Origin: an uncultured Alistipes sp.
GTDB taxonomy: Bacteria > Bacteroidota > Bacteroidia > Bacteroidales > Rikenellaceae
Reading direction: 5' to 3'
DNA length: 32,985 bases
Assembly: GCA_900546065.1 (NCBI GenBank)
Contig: URBK01000025.1
Span: 1-32,985 of the forward strand
The translations under genes and the position numbers were made by a program. The notes under the pieces are model-generated. The model had not been told where the DNA came from. It did no database searches and saw only the letters and a list, made by a program, of their open reading frames with translations. Below are positions 1-8,045 of the stretch, one piece after another; the first letter of the stretch is position 1, and every line of letters starts with the position of its first letter.

Positions 1-77
1 TTTGTTGCTCAGGTACTTAAAAAAAATATTTTATAATAGTGTTGCGGAATTAAGGTATTATATAAATGTATTGTAAT

Positions 78-251
78 ATGGAAAATTCATTTGCTCAGAT
101 CAGCGAATTGTTCGCTCAGTTTTCAGAGAATGCCAAACTTCAGATTGAAAAAGGCAATAAGGCAGCAGGAATGCGTGCCCGTAAAGCGTCACTTGAACTT
201 GAAAAGCTTCTGAAACAGTTCAGAAAAGAATCACTGGAAGCCTCCAAATGA
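78..251 (+). CDS. Histone H1-like (Hc1 family) small basic protein
   Basis: A 57-residue, Lys/Arg/Glu-rich helical protein. It carries the central block NKAAGMRARKAS followed by LEKLLKQFRKES, which is the hallmark of the histone H1-like Hc1 family found widely in Bacteroidales. The family is thought to bind DNA and help compact the nucleoid; no enzymatic role is known. I chose the ATG at 78 rather than the one at 66 because family members start directly with the acidic/helical segment and the four extra residues (MYCN) look like leader. It stands alone and is followed by a strong hairpin terminator, so it is probably monocistronic. Such genes are usually chromosomal, but copies also occur beside mobile elements. 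Whether it belongs to the element or to the flanking chromosome cannot be settled from this window. Confidence 0.72.
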   Translation: MENSFAQISELFAQFSENAKLQIEKGNKAAGMRARKASLELEKLLKQFRKESLEASK

Positions 252-287
252 TTCCTTTCGGAATACGTACATACCAGGTATCAAGTA

Positions 288-321
288 AAAAGCCTCTGCG
301 CTTCACAGCGGAGAGGCTTTT
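288..321. terminator. Bidirectional rho-independent terminator
   Basis: AAAAGCCTCTGCGCT pairs with AGCGGAGAGGCTTTT (15 bp with one mismatch) around a 4-nt loop. The T-run on the plus strand and the A-run giving U on the minus strand let it serve both the histone-like gene on the left and the leftward OmpA-like gene ending at 345. Confidence 0.85.
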
Positions 322-344
322 GGTTAATAATAGATTCTCTATGG

Positions 345-1769
345 CTAAAACAGTTCAACTTTCGTGTGTCTGTTGGCTTCGGTCGGCAGATGGTCGGCAA
401 TTCCACCTCTGCTGATTTTTGTGATCCTTTCTGCAGGAATGCCGCGCTGCTTCAGTTCCGAAACGATAAAGTCCGCTCTTGACTGGCTCAATGAATCATT
501 GATGCCGGATGTCCCTGTAGAACTGTCCGCAGCCCCGGTAACTCTTACATGCAAGTCATATTTCTTTGCGACCCTTGCCAATTCATCCAGATTGAGTTTC
601 TGTGAAACATCTGTCAGGCGGGCCGTGTTAAGAGTGAAAAAGAAATATACAGGAGCTCCGATACAGCTATCCGAGACATGATTCACAACCATGGGATTGT
701 GCCCTTCAGCCGTTATGAATTTATTCGATACCAGGGAATCCGGATTCTGTTTGTCCTTGTTGTTATTGTTGTTATGAATGAATGCCGTATCGAGAGGGGA
801 TATTCCGTCCCAATGTCTGTGTTTCAGTCTTGCACGCAATGAGTTCAACCCACTATAATTGTTTACAGGATATCCTTGTTGTCCATTCTTCTCATCTTCC
901 AGCAAGTGCCCGTAGGTATCAAGCAGACCTTCGATTTCCAGAATCTTCTTCAGTTCAGCAAGCGTTCGTTTGTCGCGGTCATGTTGTCCGGCATAGCGGC
1001 TGTTCTTCTCGGACAAGGCACGGGAATAATCGATGAGCTGTTCATTCCTGTGGATGTAATGCGTGACATCAGCAGCTCGTTTCCAACCTATTTTCCCGAG
1101 ATGGAAGGTGAATCCGGCTGTCAGTGATACCATATGATCACCCAGGCGGTTTGTTCGGCCATAGCCATCAAATTTTTGTGAGGTTGTTGTCCCCGAGAAC
1201 TCCAGTACTGCACTTACCCGTTTTGAAATCCGATATTGTCCCTGAATACCGTATGAGAAGGCGAAAGGAGAAGTCTTGTTGGAGGAATTGTGTATCAGTC
1301 CGACTCCGACAAATGGGGCAAGTCCCCAGCGTGTCTGCTCCTGTCCGGAATACCGATAACCAAGCAGGTTCCATAGCAGGTCTGCATGGACGCTATGGTA
1401 ATTTTTCGTGGATAACCCGGCATCTTTGAATTGCAAACCGCTGTAATGTATGCGGGCGCCAACGGCAGGAGTAAACCATTTTCCGACGGCAAGGTTGTAC
1501 GAGGGTTTCACACGTCCGAACAGGTCTTCGCAGCCAAGAGGCGTTCCGAGAAAAGCGGTTGTACCTCCGGTGACACTGACAAACCAATTGCCACTCCCGG
1601 TCCTTGGCACTACCACACCGTCAAAATAGACCGGCTGGAGGGGTTGGAACAGTTCTGTGGCATCATGGAAGAACTCATGTTGTACAGTATCTCTTTCTGT
1701 ATATCGTGAATTTGCCTGTACCTGCACGGAGCAGAGAACGGCAAAGATAAGAATGATTTGTTTTGTCAT
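345..1769 (-). CDS. OmpA-family outer-membrane protein
   Basis: 474 residues starting at MTKQIILIF, a typical Sec signal peptide ending near VQANS. The preceding in-frame ATG (1883) would put 38 non-signal residues in front, so 1769 is preferred. Residues of about 50-235 alternate in the way of a small beta-barrel (NWFVSVTGG, PSYNLAVGKWF, VSLTAGFTFHLG). The C-terminal 110 residues form an OmpA-like peptidoglycan-binding domain: a beta strand, VRVTGAADSSTG, NDSLSQSRADFI, GIPAERI, and a final NRHTKVELF. A run of Asn (HNNNNNK) marks the linker. It lies 53 nt downstream of the relaxase and probably shares its transcript. An outer-membrane protein in a mobilization block may affect envelope contact or entry, but that is inference; a general OmpA-like structural role is equally possible. 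Confidence 0.8.
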   Translation of the reverse strand: MTKQIILIFAVLCSVQVQANSRYTERDTVQHEFFHDATELFQPLQPVYFDGVVVPRTGSGNWFVSVTGGTTAFLGTPLGCEDLFGRVKPSYNLAVGKWFTPAVGARIHYSGLQFKDAGLSTKNYHSVHADLLWNLLGYRYSGQEQTRWGLAPFVGVGLIHNSSNKTSPFAFSYGIQGQYRISKRVSAVLEFSGTTTSQKFDGYGRTNRLGDHMVSLTAGFTFHLGKIGWKRAADVTHYIHRNEQLIDYSRALSEKNSRYAGQHDRDKRTLAELKKILEIEGLLDTYGHLLEDEKNGQQGYPVNNYSGLNSLRARLKHRHWDGISPLDTAFIHNNNNNKDKQNPDSLVSNKFITAEGHNPMVVNHVSDSCIGAPVYFFFTLNTARLTDVSQKLNLDELARVAKKYDLHVRVTGAADSSTGTSGINDSLSQSRADFIVSELKQRGIPAERITKISRGGIADHLPTEANRHTKVELF

Positions 1770-1822
1770 ATTCAAATGATTTTTATTTGTTATAACTTTG
1801 ATTTGTAATACATTGCTGCCAT

Positions 1823-3280
1823 TTATCGTTTGGCTTTTTTGCCACTGGAAGGACGCATCATGCGACTTGCCATCTTCATGCACCGGAGAGCCCAGGCACG
1901 GTTGTCCTCGTCTTCATCACGTCCCCACTTGAGGTCATTTCCGCCACCTCCGCCGCCATGTGTTTCGGCAAATGTTGTGGCATCATCGACCATTCCAAGA
2001 AACAGCATTGTCGCACAGCGCATGACTTCCGTCCCCCGTTCCGCCACGGAACACAGGAGCGTGTCATCGAACAGTTGCCGTTCGGAAGGCTTCATCTTTG
2101 CCGACATTTCCCGCCACTCATTGACCATATTCTCCAACATGGCATCCTTGAGCAGACTGTCCACTTTGGAATGGACATCACGCGAGTATTTGTATGCTTC
2201 TTCCTTCAGTTCTTCTGTCCGCTCCTGAATGGCATCCATATTTTCCTTGAGTTCGGAAAGTTGTCGGTCAGCGGTCTGTAGCTTCTCCTGTTTGTCTGCC
2301 AATTTATTCTGGATAGCGGCCAGCTCATTTTCGAGCTTTTCTTTCTCGGCAGATAAAGTCTGTGCATCACCTTTCCGGGCTTCCATATCATTTTTGAGTG
2401 CCGACAATTGGGCTTCTTTTTCGGCCTGCTCCTTTTTCAAGTTTTCCACCATTGAAGTCAAGCCCTTGACCCTGCGCTCTGCCATCCGGATGTCCGAATG
2501 GAGAGAGGAAAGGACTTGCTGATGGCGGCTGATATCCTCTTCTATTGTAGAGCATTCCTCTGACAGCATACGACGGTATTCTTCTGTACTGCGATGCTTC
2601 TTTCCCGTTTCGGAAACACTTGAGCCTCTGGACATGCCCCATTTGCTATTGACTTCTGCATAAAAGTCCGTATGAAGCTGTTTCATGCGCTCGCTGAATT
2701 CATATTTGTCCTTACCGGCAAATATCTCCTTGTACGCAAACTTCCCATCTTTGATTGGCAGCAAAGTACAATGCACATGTGGATTCAACTCATCCAGATG
2801 TACAATGAACGCCGCAATATTCTGTTCACCATATCTGCCACAAACGAATGAATAGACATCCTTTGCCCAACGCTCAATATCACTCTTCCTTTTTATGTGT
2901 CTATTGTCCGCACCTTTTTCAAAATCGACTTCCTGCTTGCCAAATGCGAGTTCCTGCATCCGTGTGCGAGAGCCCCCAAAAATGATATTTACGACTGTAC
3001 GGAATCTCGGTTCTTCCAAACCTTCATTGGGATCCTTTATGCCTTGTTTATGCAACAGTTCAGTCATTCGCTCAGGAATGCTCCGGCCTTTGTCGATAGG
3101 ACGGATCTTACCTCCTGATACGACTTCAAAATTCAGGTGTTCACGTGTCGGGTCATAATTACCAAGGTCAGTTGCCCTTTTCCAACCTTTCTCTGTCCAA
3201 TTACGCATATGTTCATTACTCTGTGCCACCGTTATCCCTTTGGATACATGTACATCAAGTACCTGTTTTGCATTTGCCAT
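1823..3280 (-). CDS. MobV-family (Mob_Pre) relaxase
   Basis: 485 residues. It should nick the element's oriT and stay covalently bound to the strand during transfer. The N-terminal Mob_Pre domain shows the NYDPTREHLNFEV motif near residues 41-53 and the metal-binding motif HLDELNPHVH (H161, E164, H168, H170). From about 245 to 395 the sequence is a long charged coiled coil. The tail has a six-glycine run (THGGGGGGN) followed by a basic end (GKKAKR). I chose MANAK at 3280; the ATG at 3340 would extend the reading frame into the hairpin-rich putative oriT with residues unlike the family start. Length is within the range for Bacteroides MobV proteins. No conjugation machinery is present, so transfer would depend on a helper or on genes outside the window. 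Confidence 0.88.
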   Translation of the reverse strand: MANAKQVLDVHVSKGITVAQSNEHMRNWTEKGWKRATDLGNYDPTREHLNFEVVSGGKIRPIDKGRSIPERMTELLHKQGIKDPNEGLEEPRFRTVVNIIFGGSRTRMQELAFGKQEVDFEKGADNRHIKRKSDIERWAKDVYSFVCGRYGEQNIAAFIVHLDELNPHVHCTLLPIKDGKFAYKEIFAGKDKYEFSERMKQLHTDFYAEVNSKWGMSRGSSVSETGKKHRSTEEYRRMLSEECSTIEEDISRHQQVLSSLHSDIRMAERRVKGLTSMVENLKKEQAEKEAQLSALKNDMEARKGDAQTLSAEKEKLENELAAIQNKLADKQEKLQTADRQLSELKENMDAIQERTEELKEEAYKYSRDVHSKVDSLLKDAMLENMVNEWREMSAKMKPSERQLFDDTLLCSVAERGTEVMRCATMLFLGMVDDATTFAETHGGGGGGNDLKWGRDEDEDNRAWALRCMKMASRMMRPSSGKKAKR

Positions 3281-3344
3281 ATTGTTTCCGTGTTGTTTTG
3301 TACAATCCATCATGTCCCAGCTTGCTGCTTGTTCGGACATGCCT

Positions 3345-3421
3345 CCCTGCGACGTTAGTCGGCAGGGGTATTAGGCTACCCACTCCCTCTGTTTCGTGGC
3401 ATGTGGGCAAGCCCACTTGCC
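3345..3421. other. Candidate origin of transfer (three adjacent hairpins)
   Basis: Just upstream of the relaxase start lie three inverted repeats in 77 bp: CCCTGCGAC / GTCGGCAGGG (3345-3367, one bulge), GGGTA / TACCC (3366-3381), and GGCATGTGGGC / GCCCACTTGCC (3398-3421, one mismatch, 2-nt centre). A cluster of hairpins immediately beside a relaxase gene is the usual layout of an oriT. No match to the pMV158-type MobV nick sequence was found by eye, so the nick position is unknown. The first two hairpins overlap and cannot both form fully at once. Confidence 0.5.
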
Positions 3422-3499
3422 TCATAAAACTGGAAGGATGTCAGGACTGAGATAGGGATGGATTGTTCCTGGTTATACAATTCATTTTCGTTTCCCGGT

Positions 3500-4345
3500 T
3501 CAGTCCGACAATGTCTGGGCTTTTGCCGCAAGCGATAAAAAGGGAATACGGAACGATTTAAGGAGTTCTTTGTTCCTGTCCATATCAACACCTGCGCCGG
3601 ATGTTTCGGGATTAAATACAAGCTCCGCAAGCTCTTTGGCGGTCTCGATAAACGCGCCCCATTCACCGCCGAGGTCAAGGGTGAAGAACTGCGACAGTTG
3701 TGAACTGTTATCGAATCTTGACTTACGCAACACACGCTGGAGAGCGGCATTGGCAATACACTCTAATATTGTTTCCCTTAGTTTTTCTTCCTGTCTGACG
3801 ACTTCTGCCGATACCGTATCGGTGCCGTTGCCGGAAGCCTGAGAATTATCTTTACCGGCAATGGCGGCTAATGCCTGGCAAAGAGCCTGGCCACATGAAT
3901 GACCGGCATCCTCCGATGTCTTTTTGCCGATGACCCATTCGGACAATATACTGCCGATTCGTGTGGCAAAGTCCGGCTCATCCTGCTCAGTTCCGGCTGT
4001 TGCATTTTTTCCAGACTGCACGGTCATGGTGATGATGACGCTTTTATTAAGTTTTGTGCGTTCAAGTAGCCCGAAAGATTCCAGAGCATCCAGAAAGGTT
4101 CGGACAGTGGCACGATGCCAATGCCAGAATTCTGCAAGATCGGAGATTGTCACATGACATTGGTTGGGAAGAAGTTTTCGCTCCAATTTTCTTACAAATG
4201 GAGAAACAAAACCTGCCATTGATCTGTCCAGCAAGTCCCAATACGCTTCCGTCTTCGTTTTACGGTCTCCGGCTTTCTCCTTCAGGAAATCGAACACCTT
4301 GACATCTGCCAATATAAAGGTCGTATTCTCTTGACTATTTTCCAT
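3500..4345 (-). CDS. Winged-helix DNA-binding protein, element-encoded
   Basis: 281 residues, no signal peptide or membrane segment. Residues of about 62-105 (HVTISDLAEFWHWHRATVRTF, then LESFGLLERT and a basic/hydrophobic wing) read as a winged helix-turn-helix of the kind in MarR-like or plasmid replication/partition regulators. The remainder is helical, with a low-complexity linker near residues 165-180 (NSQASGNGTD). The start lies 1 nt from the end of the membrane-protein gene upstream, which implies one transcript and possible translational coupling. It sits directly before the candidate oriT, so it might be a mobilization accessory factor or a repressor of the block; neither is proven. 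I do not recognise a named family. Confidence 0.6.
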   Translation of the reverse strand: MENSQENTTFILADVKVFDFLKEKAGDRKTKTEAYWDLLDRSMAGFVSPFVRKLERKLLPNQCHVTISDLAEFWHWHRATVRTFLDALESFGLLERTKLNKSVIITMTVQSGKNATAGTEQDEPDFATRIGSILSEWVIGKKTSEDAGHSCGQALCQALAAIAGKDNSQASGNGTDTVSAEVVRQEEKLRETILECIANAALQRVLRKSRFDNSSQLSQFFTLDLGGEWGAFIETAKELAELVFNPETSGAGVDMDRNKELLKSFRIPFLSLAAKAQTLSD

Positions 4346-4346
4346 T

Positions 4347-4925
4347 TTACTTTGTTTTAATGATTATTACAGTGCGGAGTTTCTGAAATGCTGCCTTTGT
4401 CCGCTTCAAAGACACCATCGCGTGATGATTATCGTGTTTCTTTTCGGATATCGTTTCAGGATGCGTTGTCGTTCCTTCAGCCTTTTCTTCATCATCGCAT
4501 TCGGCTGTGACCGGAGCAGAGGGATAGAACAGGGCTGCCAAAAGAATATAGTACGCAGTTACGGTAGTAGTGTACAGATACGGTTCAAAGCAGCTGACCA
4601 ATGTTATAGCACTGATGCCGGCAAACAGACCCATGGAATCATGCAAACGGCTCAGACACCTGTCCGCCAGCTTGAACGAGAACATAGCGGCACAGATAAC
4701 GGTTGATACCAGGATGCCGAATTCACCAGCATGTCCACTTGCATAGACATAGTGGAAAAGTAGTAGCAGGAACAGAATCACCCGTGTATAAAGTTTGCGG
4801 GCTCTGATGTTTTGTTTCATGGAAGCGTGAAACTTTGCCATAAACCGGTATGGCTTTTTGTACAATATCAATGACAGTACAAGAGGGGTCACGCAAAAGA
4901 TGAGTTGCAATATTTTCAGTAACAT
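4347..4925 (-). CDS. Small multi-pass membrane protein of unknown function
   Basis: 192 residues. Four or five hydrophobic segments are visible: about 3-22, 46-65, 69-90 and a long stretch of about 97-135 that may cross twice. The C-terminal 55 residues are soluble and charged, with acidic (CDDEEKAEG) then His/Lys-rich composition (SEKKHDNHHA). It overlaps the end of the upstream gene by 10 nt and ends 1 nt before the winged-helix gene. Its place between a lipoprotein gene and a relaxase gene suggests an envelope component of the element, but no conserved motif supports a specific function. Confidence 0.6.
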   Translation of the reverse strand: MLLKILQLIFCVTPLVLSLILYKKPYRFMAKFHASMKQNIRARKLYTRVILFLLLLFHYVYASGHAGEFGILVSTVICAAMFSFKLADRCLSRLHDSMGLFAGISAITLVSCFEPYLYTTTVTAYYILLAALFYPSAPVTAECDDEEKAEGTTTHPETISEKKHDNHHAMVSLKRTKAAFQKLRTVIIIKTK

Positions 4926-5317
4926 AAGTAATATGGTTTTTCGGGTACGTGTATAGGTGTTGCTCTGAGTTCCAAGTGGACAATATCATAAGTTGCCAAG
5001 CGGATAATGGTTTCGGCATCCACGGCCGTGAGGTTCATTGCAGCTTTTTTGATTCGCTGCTTGAATGACCGGTCCTGTTTGCGATAGATAGCCAAAGCTT
5101 TGTTCAGTTCATGTTCAGGGATGGCCCATGTGGTACCTTCGAGGTATGTTCCGTTTGTCTTGAACGCCCGCAGGACCAAAGTTCGGGAGACAAGGTAGTC
5201 CGTCCTGTCACTTCTTGAGATGATATGTTCTTTATAGAGGTTGTCGTCTGCGACCTCTATCCATGTTCGGTGGGCATTGATCCAATAGACCATCTGCCTG
5301 TATAATGTATTTCTCAT
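4916..5317 (-). CDS. Conserved hypothetical protein of the mobilization block
   Basis: 133 residues from MRNTLYRQM. An in-frame ATG lies 27 nt earlier (5344) but overlaps the previous gene more and adds the residues TFYKNNNI, so 5317 is preferred. The protein is soluble and mixed alpha/beta, with a basic middle (KQDRSFKQRIKKAAM) and no signal peptide. I recognise no domain. It overlaps both the upstream gene (by 14 nt when 5331 is counted from the ATG at 5344; none from 5317) and the downstream membrane-protein gene (10 nt), which supports expression as part of the leftward operon. Confidence 0.55.
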   Translation of the reverse strand: MRNTLYRQMVYWINAHRTWIEVADDNLYKEHIISRSDRTDYLVSRTLVLRAFKTNGTYLEGTTWAIPEHELNKALAIYRKQDRSFKQRIKKAAMNLTAVDAETIIRLATYDIVHLELRATPIHVPEKPYYLCY

Positions 5318-5330
5318 GATGTTGTTGTTT

Positions 5331-5783
5331 TTATAAAAAGTCAATAAGTATGTCCTCCTTGTTCTTCTGGTATTTCAGCTTTCCGCTTTTAGAATGGAGT
5401 TGCAAGTCAAGGCAGAGATCCCCGTACATTTGTTCAAGTGAATCATATATGGTTACAAGGACAGTATGGACCTTGCCATCGGAATCAGTCTTAGCGTTCA
5501 CCTTGAACATTTGGCCGAAAGATGGATTGGAGTAAGCGCATGTACTATGGCCGAACGGTTCGTCTTGCATAGGAATGTGATGATAAAGCACAATCAGTTC
5601 CATATCATCCTCCAGCATATCCATCACTTCTTCCAGGTCATAAGGATCATGCAATGGAAAAGTCAGCAGGACATAGTCCCCGTAAAACTGCGGCTCCTCC
5701 ATAGTGGTTACATCGAGCAGCTGTGGCAACTGAAGGGGGACAAACGTCATAAAGTCTTTCAGAAAGTGTCGTAGCATATTCAT
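5331..5783 (-). CDS. Conserved hypothetical protein of the mobilization block
   Basis: 150 residues, acidic in the middle (DLEEVMDMLEDDMEL), no signal peptide and no membrane segment. A second ATG lies at 5777 and could be the true start. The C-terminal third (DGKVHTVLVTIYDSLEQMYGDL, then KSGKLKYQKNKED) looks like a small alpha/beta fold. I recognise no family. It begins 12 nt after the lipoprotein gene ends and is read in the same direction, so both are likely on one transcript. Confidence 0.5.
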   Translation of the reverse strand: MNMLRHFLKDFMTFVPLQLPQLLDVTTMEEPQFYGDYVLLTFPLHDPYDLEEVMDMLEDDMELIVLYHHIPMQDEPFGHSTCAYSNPSFGQMFKVNAKTDSDGKVHTVLVTIYDSLEQMYGDLCLDLQLHSKSGKLKYQKNKEDILIDFL

Positions 5784-5795
5784 TTGATTTTATGT

Positions 5796-6836
5796 TTATA
5801 GCGTGTGAATGTAAATCTCCATAAGCATTCCGGGTAATTCATCCAGGCGGTTGTCTCCCGAGTTCAAGATTCGGCACAAAGTCTCAAATATGGCCGGAGT
5901 CTGTACGGCAAACCGTTCAAGCTGTTCCTGGTCTTTGGAAGAAAGCATCGACAGGTGGAAACTGTCCATAGAAACGTATGGGCGCATAAGCATCCAGATA
6001 TATGCGTAGGCTTGTGCTTTTGTTTGGACCTTTTGATTATGAATGTCATTGATGCAGGTTCCGGTATTAAGTATCAGTCTGCGATTGGTTCGCATGGCCA
6101 GGTAAACGAGGGCATCCTGGTGAGGTATCTCTTTACGTTCGGCGGCAAACAAAATCTGCAAACAGCATTTTTCCGTATCACGCGTTATATCGGAAATGTC
6201 TTCATCACCAATGCTGCACAGATATGGCAAGAACGCCCGAAAAATAGCATCCTCTTTTCCGATGAACTCTGTCATGTCATCTGTCCCGTGTATGCCATTT
6301 CGGAGAGTGTTGGCCAGCAAAGTACGATAATCCGAAATGATTTGCTTCCTGTCTCCCTTATGGATTGGGCGTTTATCTAATGACTCAAAGAATGGACGGA
6401 TCTTTTCCACGGTCCGGATTAATCCATTGTCTTTGTCATTAGATGAAAGTTTTCTTTTCAATAGGAATAACTCCTGATAGGAACGTGGCCTTGACAAAGC
6501 CAGACGCGAGAACTCCAGGCGTAGGGAATCATGTATGCCTTCGCATGTCTTACGAAGGTCTTGACCATGGATCCCAACCGTGTCCTGCCGGACATGGTTA
6601 AAAACGGAATCTCTTATGGCTTGCCATTGGCAAAGGTTTTCTGACAGCTCTTCAAATGAAACAGATTTCATCTTCCTTACTTCGAGCAGATAATTTCTGT
6701 ATGTACCGGCAGGATCGCTTTCGGACTGTTCAGTCAATCCGCCATTACATGATGTGAACATGCATACCGTGATTGAAGCGGCAGCTATCATGTGTAAAAA
6801 ACTTGATGCTTTAAGGTTCGTTTTTTGAATTTTCAT
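5796..6836 (-). CDS. Putative lipoprotein, first gene of the mobilization block
   Basis: 346 residues. The N-terminus is a lipoprotein signal: basic MKIQKTNLK, a hydrophobic core (IAAASITVCMF) and a lipobox ending at C30 (FTSC), followed by NGG and an acidic/serine stretch. The rest is predominantly helical with regularly spaced Leu and Arg and no catalytic motif I can name. Some resemblance to a helical repeat fold is only an impression. It is the first gene of the leftward block, so its promoter probably drives the genes down to the relaxase. The function is unknown; the cell-surface or periplasmic location is the only firm prediction. Confidence 0.6.
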   Translation of the reverse strand: MKIQKTNLKASSFLHMIAAASITVCMFTSCNGGLTEQSESDPAGTYRNYLLEVRKMKSVSFEELSENLCQWQAIRDSVFNHVRQDTVGIHGQDLRKTCEGIHDSLRLEFSRLALSRPRSYQELFLLKRKLSSNDKDNGLIRTVEKIRPFFESLDKRPIHKGDRKQIISDYRTLLANTLRNGIHGTDDMTEFIGKEDAIFRAFLPYLCSIGDEDISDITRDTEKCCLQILFAAERKEIPHQDALVYLAMRTNRRLILNTGTCINDIHNQKVQTKAQAYAYIWMLMRPYVSMDSFHLSMLSSKDQEQLERFAVQTPAIFETLCRILNSGDNRLDELPGMLMEIYIHTL

Positions 6837-6862
6837 ACTATATGTTTTCGTACTATTTCACG

Positions 6863-6870
6863 CAAAACTA
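6863..6870 (-). promoter_or_regulatory. Putative -7 box of the mobilization block
   Basis: On the minus strand this reads TAGTTTTG, matching the Bacteroidota -7 consensus TAnnTTTG. Transcription would start about 20 nt before the lipoprotein ATG. No clear TTTG is present at the expected -33 spacing, so the site is weak or needs an activator. Confidence 0.35.
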
Positions 6871-7013
6871 TATATAATTTTCTATACTTAACACCATTGC
6901 AACTGTATTTTGTGCATTTTTCAATATCGTACTTAATAGTATGATTATCAATGAAAACAAGTGAAAGGAAAAAGGACGAAAAAATAAATAGTTCGATTTT
7001 TATAATGGTTTGA

Positions 7014-7044
7014 TTTGGCCACTCAAATAAAACTTGTATATTTG
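7014..7044 (+). promoter_or_regulatory. Bacteroidota-type promoter of the recombinase-like gene
   Basis: TTTG at 7014-7017, a 19-nt spacer and TATATTTG at 7037-7044 match the TTTG-N19-21-TAnnTTTG consensus. The expected transcript start near 7051 lies after the ATG at 7015, which supports the start at 7075. Confidence 0.75.
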
Positions 7045-7074
7045 CACTTGTTATCATTTGTATTGGATATTGAC

Positions 7075-7689
7075 ATGGCAAAAGTTGGTTATATATTTAA
7101 GGCAAATTCGTATGATGAATATGATGCGGACAAGGAATGGATGTGCCAGTACGGTTGTGTACAAGTGATAGAGGAATCAGTCCAGCACGAGACGCTCAGA
7201 CCTCGCTGGAAACAGCTCATGACAAATCTTGAGAGAGGGGACGAACTGGTTGTCTCGAAATTCAGTAACGCCGTGCGCGGTTTGAGGGAGTTGGCCGCAT
7301 TGATAGAGTTATGCCGGATCAAAGTGGTCCGCATTATTTCCATCCATGACAAGATTGACTCCCGTGGTGAATTGTTTCCGGACACGACGGCGGCGGAGGT
7401 GCTGACCATGTTCGGATCTCTTCCGGAAGAAGTGGCTGTATTACGCAAGTCATCTGACCGGGTGATACGCCTGCAACAGAGTATCAGTGTACCGGTGAAG
7501 ACGAGCAAAATGTTGAGCAAGACCGAGCGGGATAAAATAGCTGTGGACATGTACAACAACGGGTATTCAGTCAATGAAATCATGGCGCATTGCAATGTCA
7601 AGAGCAAAAGTACTGTGTACCAAATTTTAGGCAAGTACAATGTGGCACTCAGCAGGAAACCTGGCCGCGTACCTGGAAATCGGAAATAG
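7075..7689 (+). CDS. Serine-recombinase-like protein lacking catalytic residues
   Basis: 204 residues. The N-terminal domain follows the resolvase/invertase fold: MAKVGY at the start, then LERGDELVVSKFSNAVRGLREL, and later EVLTMFGSLPEE. The C-terminus has a resolvase-type helix-turn-helix (LSKTERDKIAVDMYNNGYSVNEI... then STVYQILGKYNV). Using gamma-delta resolvase numbering, the usual YARVS is YIFKA here, so R8 is F and the nucleophile S10 is A. In the second motif D67 is S and R68 is N, while R71 is kept. It should therefore bind DNA without cutting it. S12 lies nearby but in the wrong register. The start at 7075 fits the promoter. It diverges from the mobilization block and could regulate it (inference). 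Confidence 0.75.
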   Translation: MAKVGYIFKANSYDEYDADKEWMCQYGCVQVIEESVQHETLRPRWKQLMTNLERGDELVVSKFSNAVRGLRELAALIELCRIKVVRIISIHDKIDSRGELFPDTTAAEVLTMFGSLPEEVAVLRKSSDRVIRLQQSISVPVKTSKMLSKTERDKIAVDMYNNGYSVNEIMAHCNVKSKSTVYQILGKYNVALSRKPGRVPGNRK

Positions 7690-7803
7690 GAAGTCAAGGC
7701 AACCGATGCCATATTAGTGAAGGATTTGCCTGTCAGTTTAAGTATATTTAGGGAAGCCTCTGACCCTTATTGGAAATTTGTAACGCTAAATATAAAAAAG
7801 GAT

Positions 7804-7908
7804 ATGGGAGAAATTATAGTCGTAGTATTGGTACTTTATGTCTTTTGCAAAATCGTGAAGGGCATATTCGGCGGATTCAGCAAAAGCAGCTTCCGTCATG
7901 ATAAATAA
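7804..7908 (+). CDS. Possible small single-span membrane protein
   Basis: 34 residues: MGEIIVVVLVLYVFCKIVKGIF, one hydrophobic helix, followed by a basic soluble tail (SKSSFRHDK). An upstream GTG at 7717 in the same frame would give 63 residues but the extra part has no supporting signal. It lies downstream of the recombinase-like gene in the same direction, before a hairpin. The helix-plus-basic-tail pattern is typical of small membrane proteins, but so short a frame may be chance. Confidence 0.3.
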   Translation: MGEIIVVVLVLYVFCKIVKGIFGGFSKSSFRHDK

Positions 7909-8003
7909 TCATTGCTGCCAACTGTTCACGCAAGGGAACAGTAAAAAAGGAAAACTAAAAGAGGAAAACTGCGTCATGAATAGCGTCCTCGTTATATCAA
8001 TAT

Positions 8004-8041
8004 AAGCCCCCCAAAGGTTTTGCTTGACTTTTAGGGGGCTT
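8004..8041. terminator. Hairpin between convergent genes
   Basis: AAGCCCCC (8004-8011) pairs with GGGGGCTT (8034-8041), and AAA/TTT extend the stem inward after a mismatch. It lies between the rightward recombinase region and the leftward gene ending at 8046. There is little T-run on either side, so termination may be modest. Confidence 0.5.
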
Positions 8042-8045
8042 GGTG

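Noticed and set aside
757..780. Asn-codon run in the OmpA-like gene as a phase-variable repeat
   Set aside because: The trinucleotide run is short and imperfect, and length changes by three would not shift the frame.
7089..7712. 207-codon frame antisense to the recombinase-like gene
   Set aside because: The sense frame has a clear family match and promoter; the antisense product has none.
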